The position numbers and the translations under genes are program-made. A model generated the notes under the pieces. The model had not been told where the DNA came from. It was given only the letters and a program-made list of their open reading frames with translations, and ran no database searches. Positions 33,960 through 46,605 of a stretch of 64,000 nucleotides of DNA are shown here, piece after piece; the first letter of the stretch is position 1, and the number at the start of each line of letters is the position of its first letter. Origin of the DNA: Culex pipiens pallens (lineage: Eukaryota > Arthropoda > Insecta > Diptera > Culicidae); contig NC_068938.1 in assembly GCF_016801865.2 (NCBI RefSeq), forward strand, positions 79,676,389 through 79,740,388, in the 5' to 3' direction.

Positions 33960-35400
33960 TAATATATTTTCTTTCCAGTTATTTCCACCTGTCTAAAAAT
34001 TTTCCTGGACTTCCCGAAAAAAAATATCCCGTTTGCCGGAAAATTTGTAAATTTCCCGGGAATTTCCGAATTACAAGCGGAAGTATACATTTTCCTACCT
34101 TCTTGGCACTAATATTTTGAAATTATACAAAAAATAATAATTAGAGCACTTGATTTGATTTTATTCATTTCTATCTACTGTTCATACTGAACTAATCAGC
34201 TTGTCTGTGAATTTCATGTCAAGGTTTAATTCAGAGAATATATATTTTTTAATAATATTGTTTACATATATGTTGGGCAACAAAAATTACGCTATTATAG
34301 AATGAATATTAACTATTTTATTTTCGTAAACTTATATATCGTTTGAAAATAAGATATTCACCTCTTCTGGCCAAGACCAAAATTGAGATTTGTTGAACAG
34401 TTTTGTTTACCTTCACCAAATTGGTTGAAAATTTAATTGACATAATTAAAATTTTCAAAAAGGGTTGTTCGAGAAGAATTTGTTTTAAAATATTCGCGAA
34501 ATTACTGTTTGAAGTTATTTAGTTTTATTTATGAAGCACGTGAGCTACCAAGGGCGTAATTATGAAAAAATATCGTTAAAAATACTTGTTCTGGAATAAG
34601 TTATTTACCTCGATACCCGGGCAGACGGTAATAACAAAATTCATGCCATTTCAATAACAAATACTGTTAAAATAACAGAAAATGTTATGAAATCTTCTTG
34701 AAAAATCAATTTTTGCATAAGAGTTCAATAACAGTTTATGTTATCATAACAAAATTTGTTATTGGTCTGATATTGGTTGAAAGCTAAAACAACTTGGGAA
34801 TAACATTTTTTGTTATGGAAGAATAACTCCAACTGTTATTAGGATGATCGGATTAGTAGTTAAAATAACAAAAAATAATAACAAAGATTTGTTCGAAGAA
34901 TAACTTAAAATGTTATTAGTCTGTTATTATAATAACAATCCAATAACAAAAAATAATAACGAAGAATAACAAATCTTGTTATAAATAACACAAAATGTTA
35001 TTGGACTAGTATTTTCAAATATCAAAAAATGTTATTCCCAAGTTATTTCCGTCTGCTCGGGTAAACACTATTCCTGCATGATTTTTTTTTCAATTTCAAC
35101 TGTATGGTAACTGAGACAAATTTAAAAGCAATTTTATTGTTGTGGAGCATACATTTTCACTGTCCAAACACTTTGATTACAAAAATACTTCTCAACAAAA
35201 AATACTAATAATAAATGTTCTTGATTTTGTACGATTTGAATGATTTTTTTTACAAGCAGTTAAGCCTTTAATTGATCCTCACACTCATTTTGACCAATAC
35301 TGTTGCAAAATAATAATCAGAAACAGGTACGAATAATTTTCGTTAAATTTCAATTTTCCCGGGAATTCCCAGGATTTCCCAGGAAAATTGGTTGAAAATG
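33960..35400. repeat. Repeat rich in TTTCCCGGGAA, split by a GTTATT element
   Basis: TTCCACCTGTCTAAAAATTT near 33980 with AATTTCCCGGGAATTTCC near 34050, and TTTCCCGGGAATTCCCAGG near 35350, suggest two ends of one repeat. The 446-bp element 34616-35061 lies between. Borders are uncertain. Confidence 0.4.
34616..35061 (+). mobile_element. GTTATT-rich element, complete short copy
   Basis: It begins CCCGGGCAGACGGTAATAAC and ends with the inverse of CCCGAGCAGACGGAAATAAC, with TA on each side. By eye the 446 bp contain about 15 ATAAC and 11 GTTAT words, far above expectation even at this AT content, alternating in orientation. It has no ORF. It serves as the reference form for 2333-4724 and 7914-9542. 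Confidence 0.88.
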
Positions 35401-37648
35401 GATCTTAGAAATTCATATTAGGAGTGAGAAGCCACCAATGGTTGATGTAATTAGAATATAGGTTTTTTTATAGCATGCATTTCGAGTTATCTTTACAAAA
35501 ATGACTTTAAGTGCACTACATTTTTTTACCTAACACATTGTAGTCATTATAATGACAATTGCGTCCCACAATGCCATTTGTGTTGAATGATTGCGCGTTG
35601 TTTGTCACATCTAACATCCCATACCTTCGCTATCATACAGGTCATCATCGACACCCAACTGCCGCTAATGTTGGTGAATGGGTAGAAAAAGTTAATCTAA
35701 CGTCACATCAATGTCGTCCCCAAAACAGTCACACGACCGGAAGTTCTTGTGTTGCACAATAGTGCACTTTGGTTATTGCTGGGACGTAACTGTAATAGGG
35801 GGTGTTATTTTATTCATACGAGTGTTGTTATTAGGCCATCAACCCTTTCATTGGACAGAAAATTCAACGGGAATAAATGGATTTCTGAAAAGCTATCTTT
35901 TTATTGAAATGCTTATATTTGAAAAAAAATTAGATTAATGGTTTAACAATTCGATGTAATGACATCGATATTGTTAAATATATAAAACTTTTCAAATATA
36001 TAATTACCTTTTTTACTGTCGATGGAAACGTGTTTAGGGAGCCCAAATCTATCATACCTTGATAAATTAAAGCATTTACGAACATCAATTTAAAAAAAAA
36101 TCAGATTTTATAAACTTTATTGAACTTTAATATATTAATAATTAAATTTCTTACAAACGTCAAGTGTTTAGTTGAATGCTATCCATCATTGTTATTAACA
36201 GCAAATTTCTTGTCATTGGTGTGAAATTATCAAGTAAATTATTAAATTTTATAATTTTTTGTCTTATTTTTTCGAAAGACTCACAAAAATTAAATATTTA
36301 ACTGAAAGAGTTAAAATGTTTGTTCCATGTTTCCACAAAAGTGTGCCAATCTATTTATAGTACTATTTTCACCATAAATTTGAATCCTAAATATTTGACT
36401 AATAAACGGGTTTGAATCAGCAATAGCATGCAGTTGGAATGGCCAAAGCAAGCATCTACCTGTCATGCCAGTGATGCCTACTGCGATCAACTGCGGGTCC
36501 CCACAAAAACCAGAGGCATAAACAGTGGCCACTTGCTGTCATCACCGGGCCAGACCATTTTCGGATGGCATCGCGCTCAGAACCCAAAGATTTCCGATTG
36601 ATTTATTTCGACGGTGGGCAATTTATACCACCATAATCGTTAAGCGGCCAATAAAAATAAATAATTTTATCACTTAGCGTCAACCAGCAGTTTGTGTGTT
36701 TTCCTATACTTTTGAGGGGAAAAAAAAGTCGTGACTTGCTTCCTTTTTTTCGACTAAAGGCCTTTTCTTCGAGATTTCAAAAGTTGTCCAGACACACTGC
36801 AGCGGCGCTGGGTTTTGACCAGTTTTCAGAATTTGGCTTTCATCTTTTTTTAAAACTCAATTAAGATTCTAGATAAGTCCACCCTGACGAGGACGTGGAG
36901 AGGCCGCCGAACTGTGGCCACCTTGGCGGGTTGCCCGCGATTGTCTGGAGGTGATTGTGATTTGTTCTGGTTTGTTTTAGCATTAGGCTATCGCTAGTAG
37001 CAGTTTTGGGGCGGTTTAACTCCCCAGCCCAGGCTGGACCATGCGTGTGTGGGGCGGATCATCGACTTTGACTTTTGATCGAACTGGCGGAAAACTACAA
37101 ACGAAAGCTATTAATTATAATCGGCAGCTTTGTTCAAGTATCTGCCGAAAAATCACCGTAAGAATACCGACAAAGGCTCAAAGCTGTATTCAAATATTTT
37201 GGTTGAGTTTTTAACCTATGGTAGAATCAAGTATGAAAAATAAATTTTTGTTGATGAAAACAAAAATATATATTTTTTAGTTTTTTTATTGAAAAAAGAT
37301 AAAAACAAGATTAGTAATAGTAGTAGGTAGGGGAACATCATCTAATTCCAGCGTGCCTCTAATGTTGGCAGGTCAGAACTTTGACATTCAATTAAAGCTA
37401 ATTAAAAGCGTTTTCAACTGAAATCGAGTGATAAATAGCTCAATAGGAAGTGAGCAAGCAAGTTTCTATCAAAAGTTTTACAGAATAAGTTATTTAAATA
37501 GTGAAAATCAGCAAATTAGATGAAGTTAGGAGCGAGTGCTTAACCTGCCAATTTACCCTAGCAAGATTAGAAAGATAACAACTATTGGTTAACTGTTTTA
37601 TTTCTTGATCTGTTTATACAATGCTTTTAAAGTAGTTCTCAATGGAAT
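35401..37648. other. Single-copy-looking region
   Basis: AT-rich with GC-richer patches at 35560-35780 and 36400-37090. Short frames (35559-35762, 36311-36532 minus) have no recognisable domain. No repeat borders were recognised. Confidence 0.35.
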
Positions 37649-37660
37649 ATTTATCATCTT

Positions 37661-39252
37661 TTTTTTTTTGAAATTAAATATGTCTTTATTGAACTTTCTT
37701 ATAATAATTACATTTCATTTACATTCTAAGTGGTATGGCCTAATGCTCTTCATCTTTGTTGTATTTTTCGTTTTATTATTAACTGATCACATTTATTTTA
37801 TTTACTTCAAATTGTTTTACATTTTTGCATTGAATCGAATACATTTGGGTAAAAAAGAAAAAAAAAAAAAAATCACTTTAACAACTAATCCTAACTTAAA
37901 ACTAAAAAAAAAAATAATTGATTGAAATATTTAAAATCACTAGAACGAGTAAACTACGAACTGTATTTTAAGATGAATGCTCCAAGTGTTCTTACTTGTT
38001 CCTGGCGAGTTTTGCAACCACGCAGTGTTGTTGTCATCTCGATGAAAATGTTCAAAAGTTCTTGTGGTGAAAACAGGTCACTACTGCCTTCTCCCGTTGA
38101 TGCTGGTTGGTTTTCCCTCGGTTGCTGACTGAAGCCTGGAGGTGTTGTATTCTCTGCAACTCTTTGCCGCTGATTCAACGGCAATGGCTGCAGATTTGGA
38201 ACCACTCGAACAGATCCCGCTCCAGGTGACGCCAAAGCAGGAAAATCCACGTCCGTGAAAGTTGGTGGTGTTTTGCGACGATTTGGTTGGTGCCTCGTCG
38301 TCGCTTGCTGCCGAATTTTTACAAACTCAGCACGTTTTGGGCAGCTTCGATTCTTGGTAGAATGGTCGCCGCCGCAATTGAAGCATTTCGCTTCGATGTT
38401 CTCGTTGATTGTTTCGCATGCTTGAGTTTTGTGCTCACCTCCGCAGGTTGCACAACGACTCTTGATGAAACAGTTCCTTCCACCATGTCCAAACTGCAAG
38501 CAGTTCGAACATTGCGTCACGTCACGGTGCACTGGACGATAACGTTCCCAAGTCACGATGATGTTGAAAATTGCCCGAACTGCTTTCAGCTCAGACGGCG
38601 TTGTCGATCCTTTCTCGAGATGAACCAGGTACAGTTGATCACGATACTTGATGTCCTTGTTGTGCCTCGTCATCTTGAAGACTTCGATCACGTTCAACTT
38701 AAGAGTTTTGAGCTCTTCTTTCAGCACACTCACATCCATGTCGTACAGGCCTCGAAGGACCTGTTTCATGGGGCGTTTACCTGGATCGTCATGGCTGTAG
38801 TATTCAATCTTTGTGTTGTTCAAGAAATCCCGAACGTAGTTGTAATCCTTTCTGGTAGGTAGCAGAATTTTGAGTCCATCAGCACACAAGCGAATGGAAG
38901 CTCGTAAAGCACCAGATTTGATAAACCCGGTCAGCCACTTTCGCACCGAATCCGATGACGATGTTTTCACAAAAATGGGTGGCAACTTTTCCCGTCGTTC
39001 AAATTCTTCCTTCTCGCTCACGTCCACAGGAAGGGTAGCGAACTGGTTTCCAGACGAATTTTGAGCGTCCTTGCTCAAACTGCCTGGCTTTACAGGTAGC
39101 GCTTCGGCATTCTTTAGCTTCTTCAAATCTGCCGATCCTGCTGGTGAGGACCGCCTCTTTTTCTTGCCGTGAGGCATTTTTTGCACTTTTTAGCACTTTT
39201 TTGGTTTGTGAGGGACGCACGTCTGACTCGCTTCTCTGCTGATCGCAGACTG
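37661..39252 (-). mobile_element. ORF1-only jockey-type retroposon
   Basis: Reading the minus strand, the unit starts CAGTCTGCGATCAGC at 39252, has a 66-base leader, one ORF (39186-37954), about 285 bases of 3' sequence with AATAAA and then poly(A) (T run from 37661). The target duplication ATTTATCATCTT is exact on both sides (37649-37660 and 39253-39264). No endonuclease or reverse transcriptase frame follows ORF1, although the 3' end is complete. The CAGTC start is typical of jockey-type internal promoters, so the 5' end is probably full length. Confidence 0.92.
37954..39186 (-). CDS. Jockey-type ORF1 (Gag-like) protein with three zinc knuckles
   Basis: 410 residues. A basic, Ser-rich N terminus is followed by a region (~70-215) like the PRE_C2HC/RRM-like part of jockey Gag proteins (FVKTSSSDSVRKWL, LKILLPTRKDYNYVRDFL, LRGLYDMDVSVLKEEL). 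Three CCHC knuckles follow: C-x2-C-x4-H-x4-C at 226-239, C-x2-C-x3-H-x4-C at 245-257 and C-x2-C-x3-H-x6-C at 268-282. The Pro-rich C terminus includes FTDVDFPAL, a motif common just after the knuckles in insect jockey ORF1. Proteins of this family bind element RNA and direct the ribonucleoprotein to the nucleus or telomere-like targets; here the role is inferred. ATGs at residues 1 and 4 are both usable starts. The frame is intact; ORF2 is absent from the element. Confidence 0.88.
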   Translation of the reverse strand: MQKMPHGKKKRRSSPAGSADLKKLKNAEALPVKPGSLSKDAQNSSGNQFATLPVDVSEKEEFERREKLPPIFVKTSSSDSVRKWLTGFIKSGALRASIRLCADGLKILLPTRKDYNYVRDFLNNTKIEYYSHDDPGKRPMKQVLRGLYDMDVSVLKEELKTLKLNVIEVFKMTRHNKDIKYRDQLYLVHLEKGSTTPSELKAVRAIFNIIVTWERYRPVHRDVTQCSNCLQFGHGGRNCFIKSRCATCGGEHKTQACETINENIEAKCFNCGGDHSTKNRSCPKRAEFVKIRQQATTRHQPNRRKTPPTFTDVDFPALASPGAGSVRVVPNLQPLPLNQRQRVAENTTPPGFSQQPRENQPASTGEGSSDLFSPQELLNIFIEMTTTLRGCKTRQEQVRTLGAFILKYSS

Positions 39253-39265
39253 ATTTATCATCTTT

Positions 39266-40265
39266 AAAAGTTTAATATACCCTAAAATAGACCAAACATC
39301 CGAATATTGTGCGTTATAACTACATCGCGTGACAAGACACATCGTTTGGGCCTTCACTAAATGACCACCATTGACTTTGCTTCCTATAAAGTTACCACCA
39401 GCTGATGACGATGACGGGCAAAACGTGCTGACCACACCCTGTCCATCCCTGTCTATCTATTCTAGTCATAGGGACATAGGGAAGGATTCTATTCTCCTTG
39501 ACATTGAAGCCACCAAAAAAATATGGGGAGCGTAAGTCACGCAAACTACACGATTCAATCACGATTTTGTAACGCCATATGAATGGCTTTAATGGATATA
39601 CTTCATATAGGAAGAAAATGCTGAAAATTGAATGTGGTGTATGATTGAAAATAATATTTTAAGTGTCTTTAATGCAACACTTCTAAACAATGCCTAGGGC
39701 CCATGACAATGCAAATATACGGAAACTGATCATGACAGACCCTCGCTCTTCTCTCATCGCGCGAAGATCGCTTTCCTTGCGACGAACACATGTCATGAAT
39801 ATTTCAGTCACTTTCCAACGTCATGTTCGATCCCCTTCTCCACAATCCCGGGATGGTCTGGTCTGATGCTATCGCAACATTAAAATCTGACGCGTCACAA
39901 GAGTATCGTGTAACGACGACGAAATAACCCTCATTGCCTCATCCCTCACCGCACCATGCCACATATTGATTCGGGAGGTTTTTCCGTCATCCACCCTCGC
40001 ACTGTTTTGGTAGGCCTCTATGTTTGCTCCTTATTGTTTTACCCCGAGGCTGCTGACTGACTGCGACTGACTCATGAACATCGGAAACAATTGCCTCCTG
40101 TCGAACCAGGCTGCATATATTTCGGGGGTGTACTGAACGATACTTGCCGGGGAAGACTCACTCGTTTGCTCTCTAAAAGCATTACGTTGTTCCAAATTTA
40201 AGTGTAAATTTTCAACAATAGATAAATTGTTGATGTGACTCTTTTCACTTTTTTCTCTGGTACAT
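39266..40265. other. Single-copy-looking region
   Basis: Mixed GC sequence. Short frames at 39190-39435 (-) and 40031-40282 (-) lack known domains; the first begins upstream of the retroposon and is not part of it. Confidence 0.35.
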
Positions 40266-40516
40266 ACTGCCCCTGATCGCATAAATGTCCCATATGCATT
40301 TTCATCGATTTCGAGTTATTGATGCAGTTTGGTTCAAAATTGTGTGCTCTTTCGAAAGAGCCTATAACATCTAGTACTTTGTTCTAGAAATCAGGAGGAA
40401 ATCCAGTTTTTTCGCGAAAACTTAACACGTAGCCTTATGTATGGGACAAACTTCAAATGCGTTTTTCTCAGCTTGCTGTTTTTGCATATGGGACATTTAT
40501 GCGAACATGGGCAGCA
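40266..40516. mobile_element. Foldback element with GCATAAATGTCCCATATGCA ends
   Basis: CTGCCCCTGATCGCATAAATG near 40268 is matched in inverse by CATTTATGCGAACATGGGCAG ending near 40515. The arms share GCATAAATGTCCCATATGCA. About 180 bp lie between. The same end recurs, inverted, at the window's right edge. Confidence 0.75.
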
Positions 40517-40987
40517 TACACGTTTTACCTTGGAATGCTCTTCAGTATCAAGATTGTTGATAACATGCCGATGACGATGAAAGGTGTTGCGAAATTGTGT
40601 GTTGATATTTTTCGATGGAAAAATAATAATTGTGTTTTTCATTATGTATATATTCAAGGTAGACATTTAGAATACCACAAGACTTAAGACTTAAGACAAA
40701 CGTCAAAAACCAAAACAAACAGAAATGACCGAGGGGTTAATGGATGCAAAAAAACATGTTCAATAAATAAAAAAAAAACTTTTTTCAAACTTTTATTTTA
40801 TTTCAGGTCACAATGGAAGAAATAAGAGAAATAAGCATTGTAAATGAATATGAGTATTTTTTTTTATATTCCATTTGGAAAATATTATGCATCGGTGTTA
40901 TTTTTTGTTCAGGCCAGTTAACGAGCAGCATTCGGTGACTGGGCTATGTTCTCAGCCCAGTTACCGAACAAGCACTGTACCACATAT
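40517..40987. other. AT-rich spacer
   Basis: No gene, RNA or repeat border was recognised. Confidence 0.35.
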
Positions 40988-41415
40988 CGTCACCGTCGTG
41001 CTAACTTGTCGCACGTGCCTTTTGGGCCAAATTTTGTGCAGCTAACAATGCCTCACCTTTTGACCTTCACAGATCCCCAAAATTCGATTTCAATCCTAAG
41101 ATATTCAATAAAACCAAAAAAGCTCCAAAACTTTTTGTAAGTGCGACAACTGGCCAAAGGGATTCCAGGTCAGAACGCGTTTGACGCACGTACAAGTTAG
41201 ACTACCGTAAACATTTGTAATTATAACTCGGGACTCCAGCCACCAATTTTAACCAAACTTCGGGACAATGCACAAAATGGTCAGCCAAAAAAAAACGTGT
41301 TTGTTATTGTTTACATTGCGTGCTCTCGTTTTTGTTTATTCAAGGTAAAACATTTAAACGCGTTTTTCTCGGAACGTTGAAATGGCGGGTGCGACAAGAT
41401 AGCACGACAGCGACG
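40988..41415. mobile_element. GTCGTGCTA foldback element, copy B
   Basis: The ends CGTCACCGTCGTGCTAACTTG and the inverse of CGTCGCTGTCGTGCTATCTTG bracket 428 bp. Internal phrases AATGCCTCACCTTTTGACC and ACGTGTTTGTTATTGTTTAC recur in copy C (52732-53476). ATAT borders both ends. Confidence 0.75.
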
Positions 41416-42571
41416 ATATACTAAATAAGGTGACCAACTCTTCATACCCAAATGTAGGAACTTTTCTTAGCTTTTCGGAAATAACAGGGGTGTTTTCTTC
41501 ATGAATTATTTTTAAATTGCAATAAATTGAACATTTTTCATAAAATTAAACCTTTGAAAACTGTTGATTAATTTAGAAAAGAGTACATTCAAACAATTTC
41601 GCAATTTTTATCGAGATTTTTAAATTTTCATGTTTTTGTTTGGATGAAAGATGTCCATGAACCGTCTCATTTGGTCTAAAATATGAAATAAGGAAAATTA
41701 TTTTACTAGACCTTTTTAATAGTGATCTTGATGATCATTTCTTATAATTATTTTTATTTGAAAAGATTAGAAAACTTCACAAAATTTTCAATTTTTAACA
41801 TTGAAAATCGGACCAGTAGTTTCCGAGAATTCGTCATTTTAAAATGCCAGGCTGATTGGTGACACAGAGAAATTCATTTTCATTTATTTGAATTCTTTGT
41901 GAGGCTGTATCTCAAAAACTAATTGCCCTATCTTCAAAGTTCCTGAGAGAAAATTATAGACAATCTTTTCAGCTTTTCAAAAGTATTAGCTTAAGTTGCT
42001 TTTCTATAGAAATTTCTTAAGACTCAAAAAACCTATCAAAGATTGAAAATTTATACATAAAACTTGAAAACGGTACATTGTATCCAAAAATTATAAAGTA
42101 ATTTTCGATTGCAGATTTGATTTGCTTTATAAATATTATTTTATTTTTTGTCCAGATTTTCAATATTTTTTTGAATACACTATTTTTCAAAAAATCATAT
42201 CTCCTAAACCATACCTTGCCCCATCACGCACTATGCCTCAAAAAATGATTTTTTCAACCCCTAAAAATTACCAAAAAATCGAAAACTAGCAAAATACGTA
42301 TTTTGGGACAGCATCTTTTTTGTCTTAAAAAGTTATATAAAAAATGGAATTTTTTTTTCGAGTATCGTTTTTTTTTAAAAAAACGTCCTGTTTATAACCT
42401 ACACCCAAAGTTCAGAATCGAGATAATCGTTCTCTCAAAATTTGTTGAGGGCTCAGTGCCAAAATCGATAGAATAATGGTACCAACTCACACCATCATAA
42501 CAAATGAGTTCATTCGTTAGTTGAATCAATAAATCTCCAACAAGTGTCATACATCGACTTCTGACTTCTCC
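41416..42571. other. AT-rich region
   Basis: Strongly AT-rich with no clear repeat border or coding potential. Confidence 0.35.
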
Positions 42572-42823
42572 TTGGTCACCAAGCTGTGGTGGCCGAGGCA
42601 GCTAAGTCATTGGATTGGTTTGTCAAAGGTCTCTGGTTCGAATCCCGTTGTCGACACTTTTGGTTTTTTGTTTGACGGATGAACTTTTTTTGCAAATGAA
42701 CCTCGAGAGAATAGTTCTATCGCCCATCTCGAGCTGTGTTCTCTGCGTCCGTGAATGGTACCACTATTCTCTCGACTCGAGACCATCATTCTCTCGGACT
42801 AGCGCTGCCAGTTTTGGGTGTAC
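42572..42823 (+). mobile_element. tRNA-derived SINE, family shared with 50644-50900
   Basis: The head has an A-box-like GTGGTGGCCGAGGCAGC and a B box GGTTCGAATCCC (about 42634-42646). The body continues GGATGAACTTTTTTTGCAAATG and ends near CAGTTTTGGGTGT. Head and body both align with the inverse of 50644-50900, so the two are copies of one family. Target duplications are not evident. Confidence 0.75.
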
Positions 42824-44220
42824 AACATTGCCGAAGATATCAAATCGATCAGAAAATCAAGTTACAAAATTTCATATATTTACATACAAAGGCCCCAAAA
42901 GTTGTATGAAGACTTGTATGGATTAACTATAATGATGCAAAATGACTTCTTTTGACGTTGGAAATGTATGGACAAAGTTTCATCCTAATAAAAAAAAGTC
43001 CACTCAAACGAATTTTTATGATTGATATTTTCCAAAACTCACAAATATGTCATAAAATAATAACTCCGATACCAGATTTAACACCATCCTAAACTCAACT
43101 CAAATAGTGCCTTAATTAATTACCCGTAAGCATATCGAAACATTTTGAAAATTAAAATATGGATTTTGGGAATTTAGCATTTAGTGATAAAAAGTAATCA
43201 AACATTTCGATTATTTTTTTCGACACCAGATCCATGAAAAAATCAATTCTTAAAATACATATTTTCGAATATTTACATATCCATTTTGAAGAACCAGCCC
43301 TCAAAATTATATGATGACCTGCATGGAAAAACTAGCTAATGATGCAAAATGGCTTTTTTGTCATAGAGAATGCTTGGACAAAATTTCATCCATATAAAAA
43401 TACTAAATTAAAAATCTCTTTAAAATTTGTGTAATTGTAAAAACTTAATTCAAAAATTTCTAAACATTCACAATAATTTTTGAGCTATAATTCATTGTTC
43501 CCCACTTCTTTCAGCCCATAGGTAACAATGAGACATTTTATTTTTCTTAAATAAACTTATCAAAATCTATGTAAACATGAATTTAAAGTGATTTTTGGCA
43601 AATTTATTGAGTTTTAACTAAATTTATCAAAAAATATAAAGTTATTTTGTATAAATATATGGATTTTACAAAATTTAAATACTTTATAGTATAACTTTTG
43701 GTTATTCAAATTTCAAGTTGGTATAATTGCTTTAAAATAATTAAGGCAAGTTACCTAAAACGAAACAATACAAAAACATGACGTTTTACTAGAAAATTAT
43801 TAATTAATGTTCCCCAGCTGTCTCATTGTTCCTGCCAAGTGCGTCTACAATGAGACAGTTAAATAACTCGGGCAGTAGACGTAATATCAATCCAATACTT
43901 TGGTCAATGTTTAAAAAAGAAAGTAAATGCAACAAAAAGCTCATTAAAACATGCTGATGAAAAAAAAAACAAAAATCGACTACTCTACCCTAATTTATTC
44001 CAAATAAGTTCAAAATTCAAATAAGTTCAAGGAAAAATGAAAAAAAAAACATCATTTTTGAATATTTAGTAAATTTAAAAGAGGTTCTTACAAACGATTC
44101 GTAACATAGAACTAAAAGCAAAGTTGATTAAAGCATGATGTGTAACAAATGTTCCTAAATTTTAAAAGCTGGTTTTCATTTAAAGAAATTTTACTTTTAC
44201 TATCATTCAATATTACAGAA
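42824..44220. repeat. Diverged tandem-like repeat then AT-rich spacer
   Basis: The block near 42830-42985 (ATTGCCGAAGATATCAAATCG, then TAATGATGCAAAATG and ATGGACAAAGTTTCATCC) is echoed near 43260-43400 (TAATGATGCAAAATGGC, then TTGGACAAAATTTCATCC), about 430 bp away. The remainder is AT-rich. Confidence 0.45.
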
Positions 44221-45403
44221 CATCCACCACCGGAAACCAGATAACCTTTCTCACCTCCCATCCGTCCTGGATGACCATCGACAGACGGCCGTCGAGGGGT
44301 GTGCCACGGTCCCCCAAACCAAAACTAATGACGTCGATCGTGACTCATGATAATCAGTTCATCACGTCACGTAATATGGTAATGAAAACGGAACCAAAGG
44401 AAGGAGAGCTGGGAAACGTGGAAATTTCAGGTTTTTCTTTTTTCGTAGGGGTGCGATACTTATTTTTGATTTTTTAAGAAAAATATTTGTGCTGTTTTAC
44501 AAGTTAACGGTTCTTTTCATGATTTTATTCTCATTTAGTCTAATGAAGTCGAAAGTCGGTATCTCTTTCCTAATAGTTCTACGGAATAGTTGAATAGTTC
44601 CACTCCCTTCTAGCTACCACCGCTGACCGGAATCATATTTAATAACTGTTTTGGCTGTGGCGGAAAGTGACCGGTCATAAACAGAAAAATAGATAAACCG
44701 GAAAGTTGTGTTGTATTATTATTTTTTTTTCGCTGGAAAGCAGATGCAACTTGTATTCGACGGTGTCCCGAACAGCAAACAAGTGAAGTGGACACGGTCA
44801 CCCGGTTCTCTGGACGATGTCCTGACTTTACACAGGGAAGAAGGGAAGGGAGTCAGTCGAAAAGTCGTAAACATAAATCAGCTTTCAATAATGTTGGCAC
44901 TGCCACGGAATGGGTAGGACAGCCACGCACACATTCTGTTGGCGGTCAAAACAAGGGGCAACCCTTGTTCGAAGTTTTGGCTGACCATCAGATGTTCGGT
45001 TCAGCTGAGCTGTAGGTTTGCAGTTGCTCAAACAAACTGCAACTGTGGACGAGAACCGAAGGAAAGGTGTAACCGTAATGACACAGATAGGGATAGAAGC
45101 AGAGCAGTGAGCGCTAAATGAGTGCGCAGATGACCATCACCCTCCCGAATGATTCCTAATGAGGTGGAATTGGTGAGGATTGAGCGGCTGCGTAGGAGTG
45201 CGGCGCACGCGAGTATGTTTTTGGTTAGCCACGTGGTCACGGTGGTAAATAATTTGTGCTGCATTCTGATTCTTTGGATTCATAATTTGGAAAATTTCGC
45301 AAATCTACAAGCAAATCCACATTTCTGTTTTTCATTTCTGATTGTCAGCAGGTATTATCGGAACTGAATCCCAACATTGATCAGATATTTTAGATGAGTC
45401 ATT
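44221..45403. other. Single-copy-looking region
   Basis: A GC-richer patch (44221-45260) with TGACGT and GTCACG words. Overlapping short frames on both strands show no domain. It could hold regulatory sequence; nothing firm is visible. Confidence 0.35.
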
Positions 45404-45790
45404 CTCTACCAGCTCTCCGATTTCCGTGAAACTTTGTCCTAATGAGTTATTTTGGTTCCGAATCCAAGCTTCATTTTTCGATGTCTCTTGGCGGTTAGGC
45501 GATACCTTTTATTTTTTTGATTTTTCCTAAGACATGATTATTAATTATTTATAGCTCGAAACAGTGAAGAGATAAATTTTGGTGTCAAAGGGAGTATTGT
45601 GAATATTAGACGCCCAATTCGATGACTAATTTTAAATTTCGAAAGCACGTATTTATCATCCAAAAATAGTTTCATAATCGCTTCCATTTCCCGTTAATTA
45701 ACCTACAAAAATCGAGGGTATGTATGTGCCATTGTATGGGAAATTTAATGTACTTTTCGAATCTACAATAACCAACAGAGGTATTTTTTC
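45404..45790. mobile_element. Partial relative of the 1003-1869 element
   Basis: The opening TCATTCTCTACCAGCTC, then GAAACTTTGTCCTAATGAG and CCGAATCCAAGC, match the terminus of the 1003-1869 element in diverged form, and TTTTGGTGTCAAAGGGAG and ATTCGATGACTAATTTTAAA match its interior in inverse orientation. The right end is missing. Confidence 0.55.
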
Positions 45791-45857
45791 GTTTTAAATT
45801 GGCCAAGTCCTGCCAAGACTTATACTAATACTAATACATACATACATACATATATAC

Positions 45858-46605
45858 AGCAATTCCATTTGAAAAGAGTCTAAACCGAAAAAAAGTTCTC
45901 CGAATCGGCAAAAAAAAACAACTTTTTTCACTAAAACTGCGATAACTTAAAAATTTCAGCAATGACCTATACATGTTTGGGTACCAACATTTTCGTAATT
46001 AAAATACGCAACTTTTGGTACCCTAACATGTATAGGTCATCGCTGAAATTTTTAAGTTATCGCAGTTTTAGTGAAAAAAGTTGATTTTTTGCCGATTTCG
46101 TCATTTTCCTGTTTTTGCGCATGGTGCGTCGAAAAACTCAGTTTTTTTTTTTCAAAAAATTATATCGCGTAAACGTACGGTTCGACATCGCCAATTTATT
46201 GATATGTTATGTGAAATTTTCCGGGGAATCCGATAAAAATATTTTTAGACATAGGCTCTCTGGTCCAGACACGATCAAAACGCCATTTTAAGTTTTCAAC
46301 GACTTTTTCAAATGTTGAGCTAGATTTTGAAAACTTCTTGCTATTTTTCCAAAATAGCCAAACTCATCACCTTTTTTCCGTCTTAGACAGCTTAAATCGG
46401 ATGAAATGACGCGGAGATATGATTTTTTGAAAAAAGTGGCTTGAATTTTTTTTTTTTTGAACCACCCTAGCACGGTGTAGGTCACCCTGACGGCAAAAGA
46501 AAAAAATACGGGTCGAATTATTTTGGCTAAGGAACCCACAGACAAATTTTGAGCCCGATCGAAGAACTTTTTTTTGGTTTAGGCTCTTTTCAAATGGAAT
46601 TGCTG
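45858..46605. mobile_element. CAGCAATTCCATTTG element, complete copy
   Basis: Inverted termini of about 38 bp begin CAGCAATTCCATTTGAAAAG on both ends. Inside is a second foldback (about 45911-46093) with arms around ACTAAAACTGCGATAACTTA. The interior contains ATGACGCGGAGATATGA and GGTCACCCTGACGGC, landmarks found in the partial copies at 22127-22640 and 52500-54345. There is no transposase. Confidence 0.85.
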
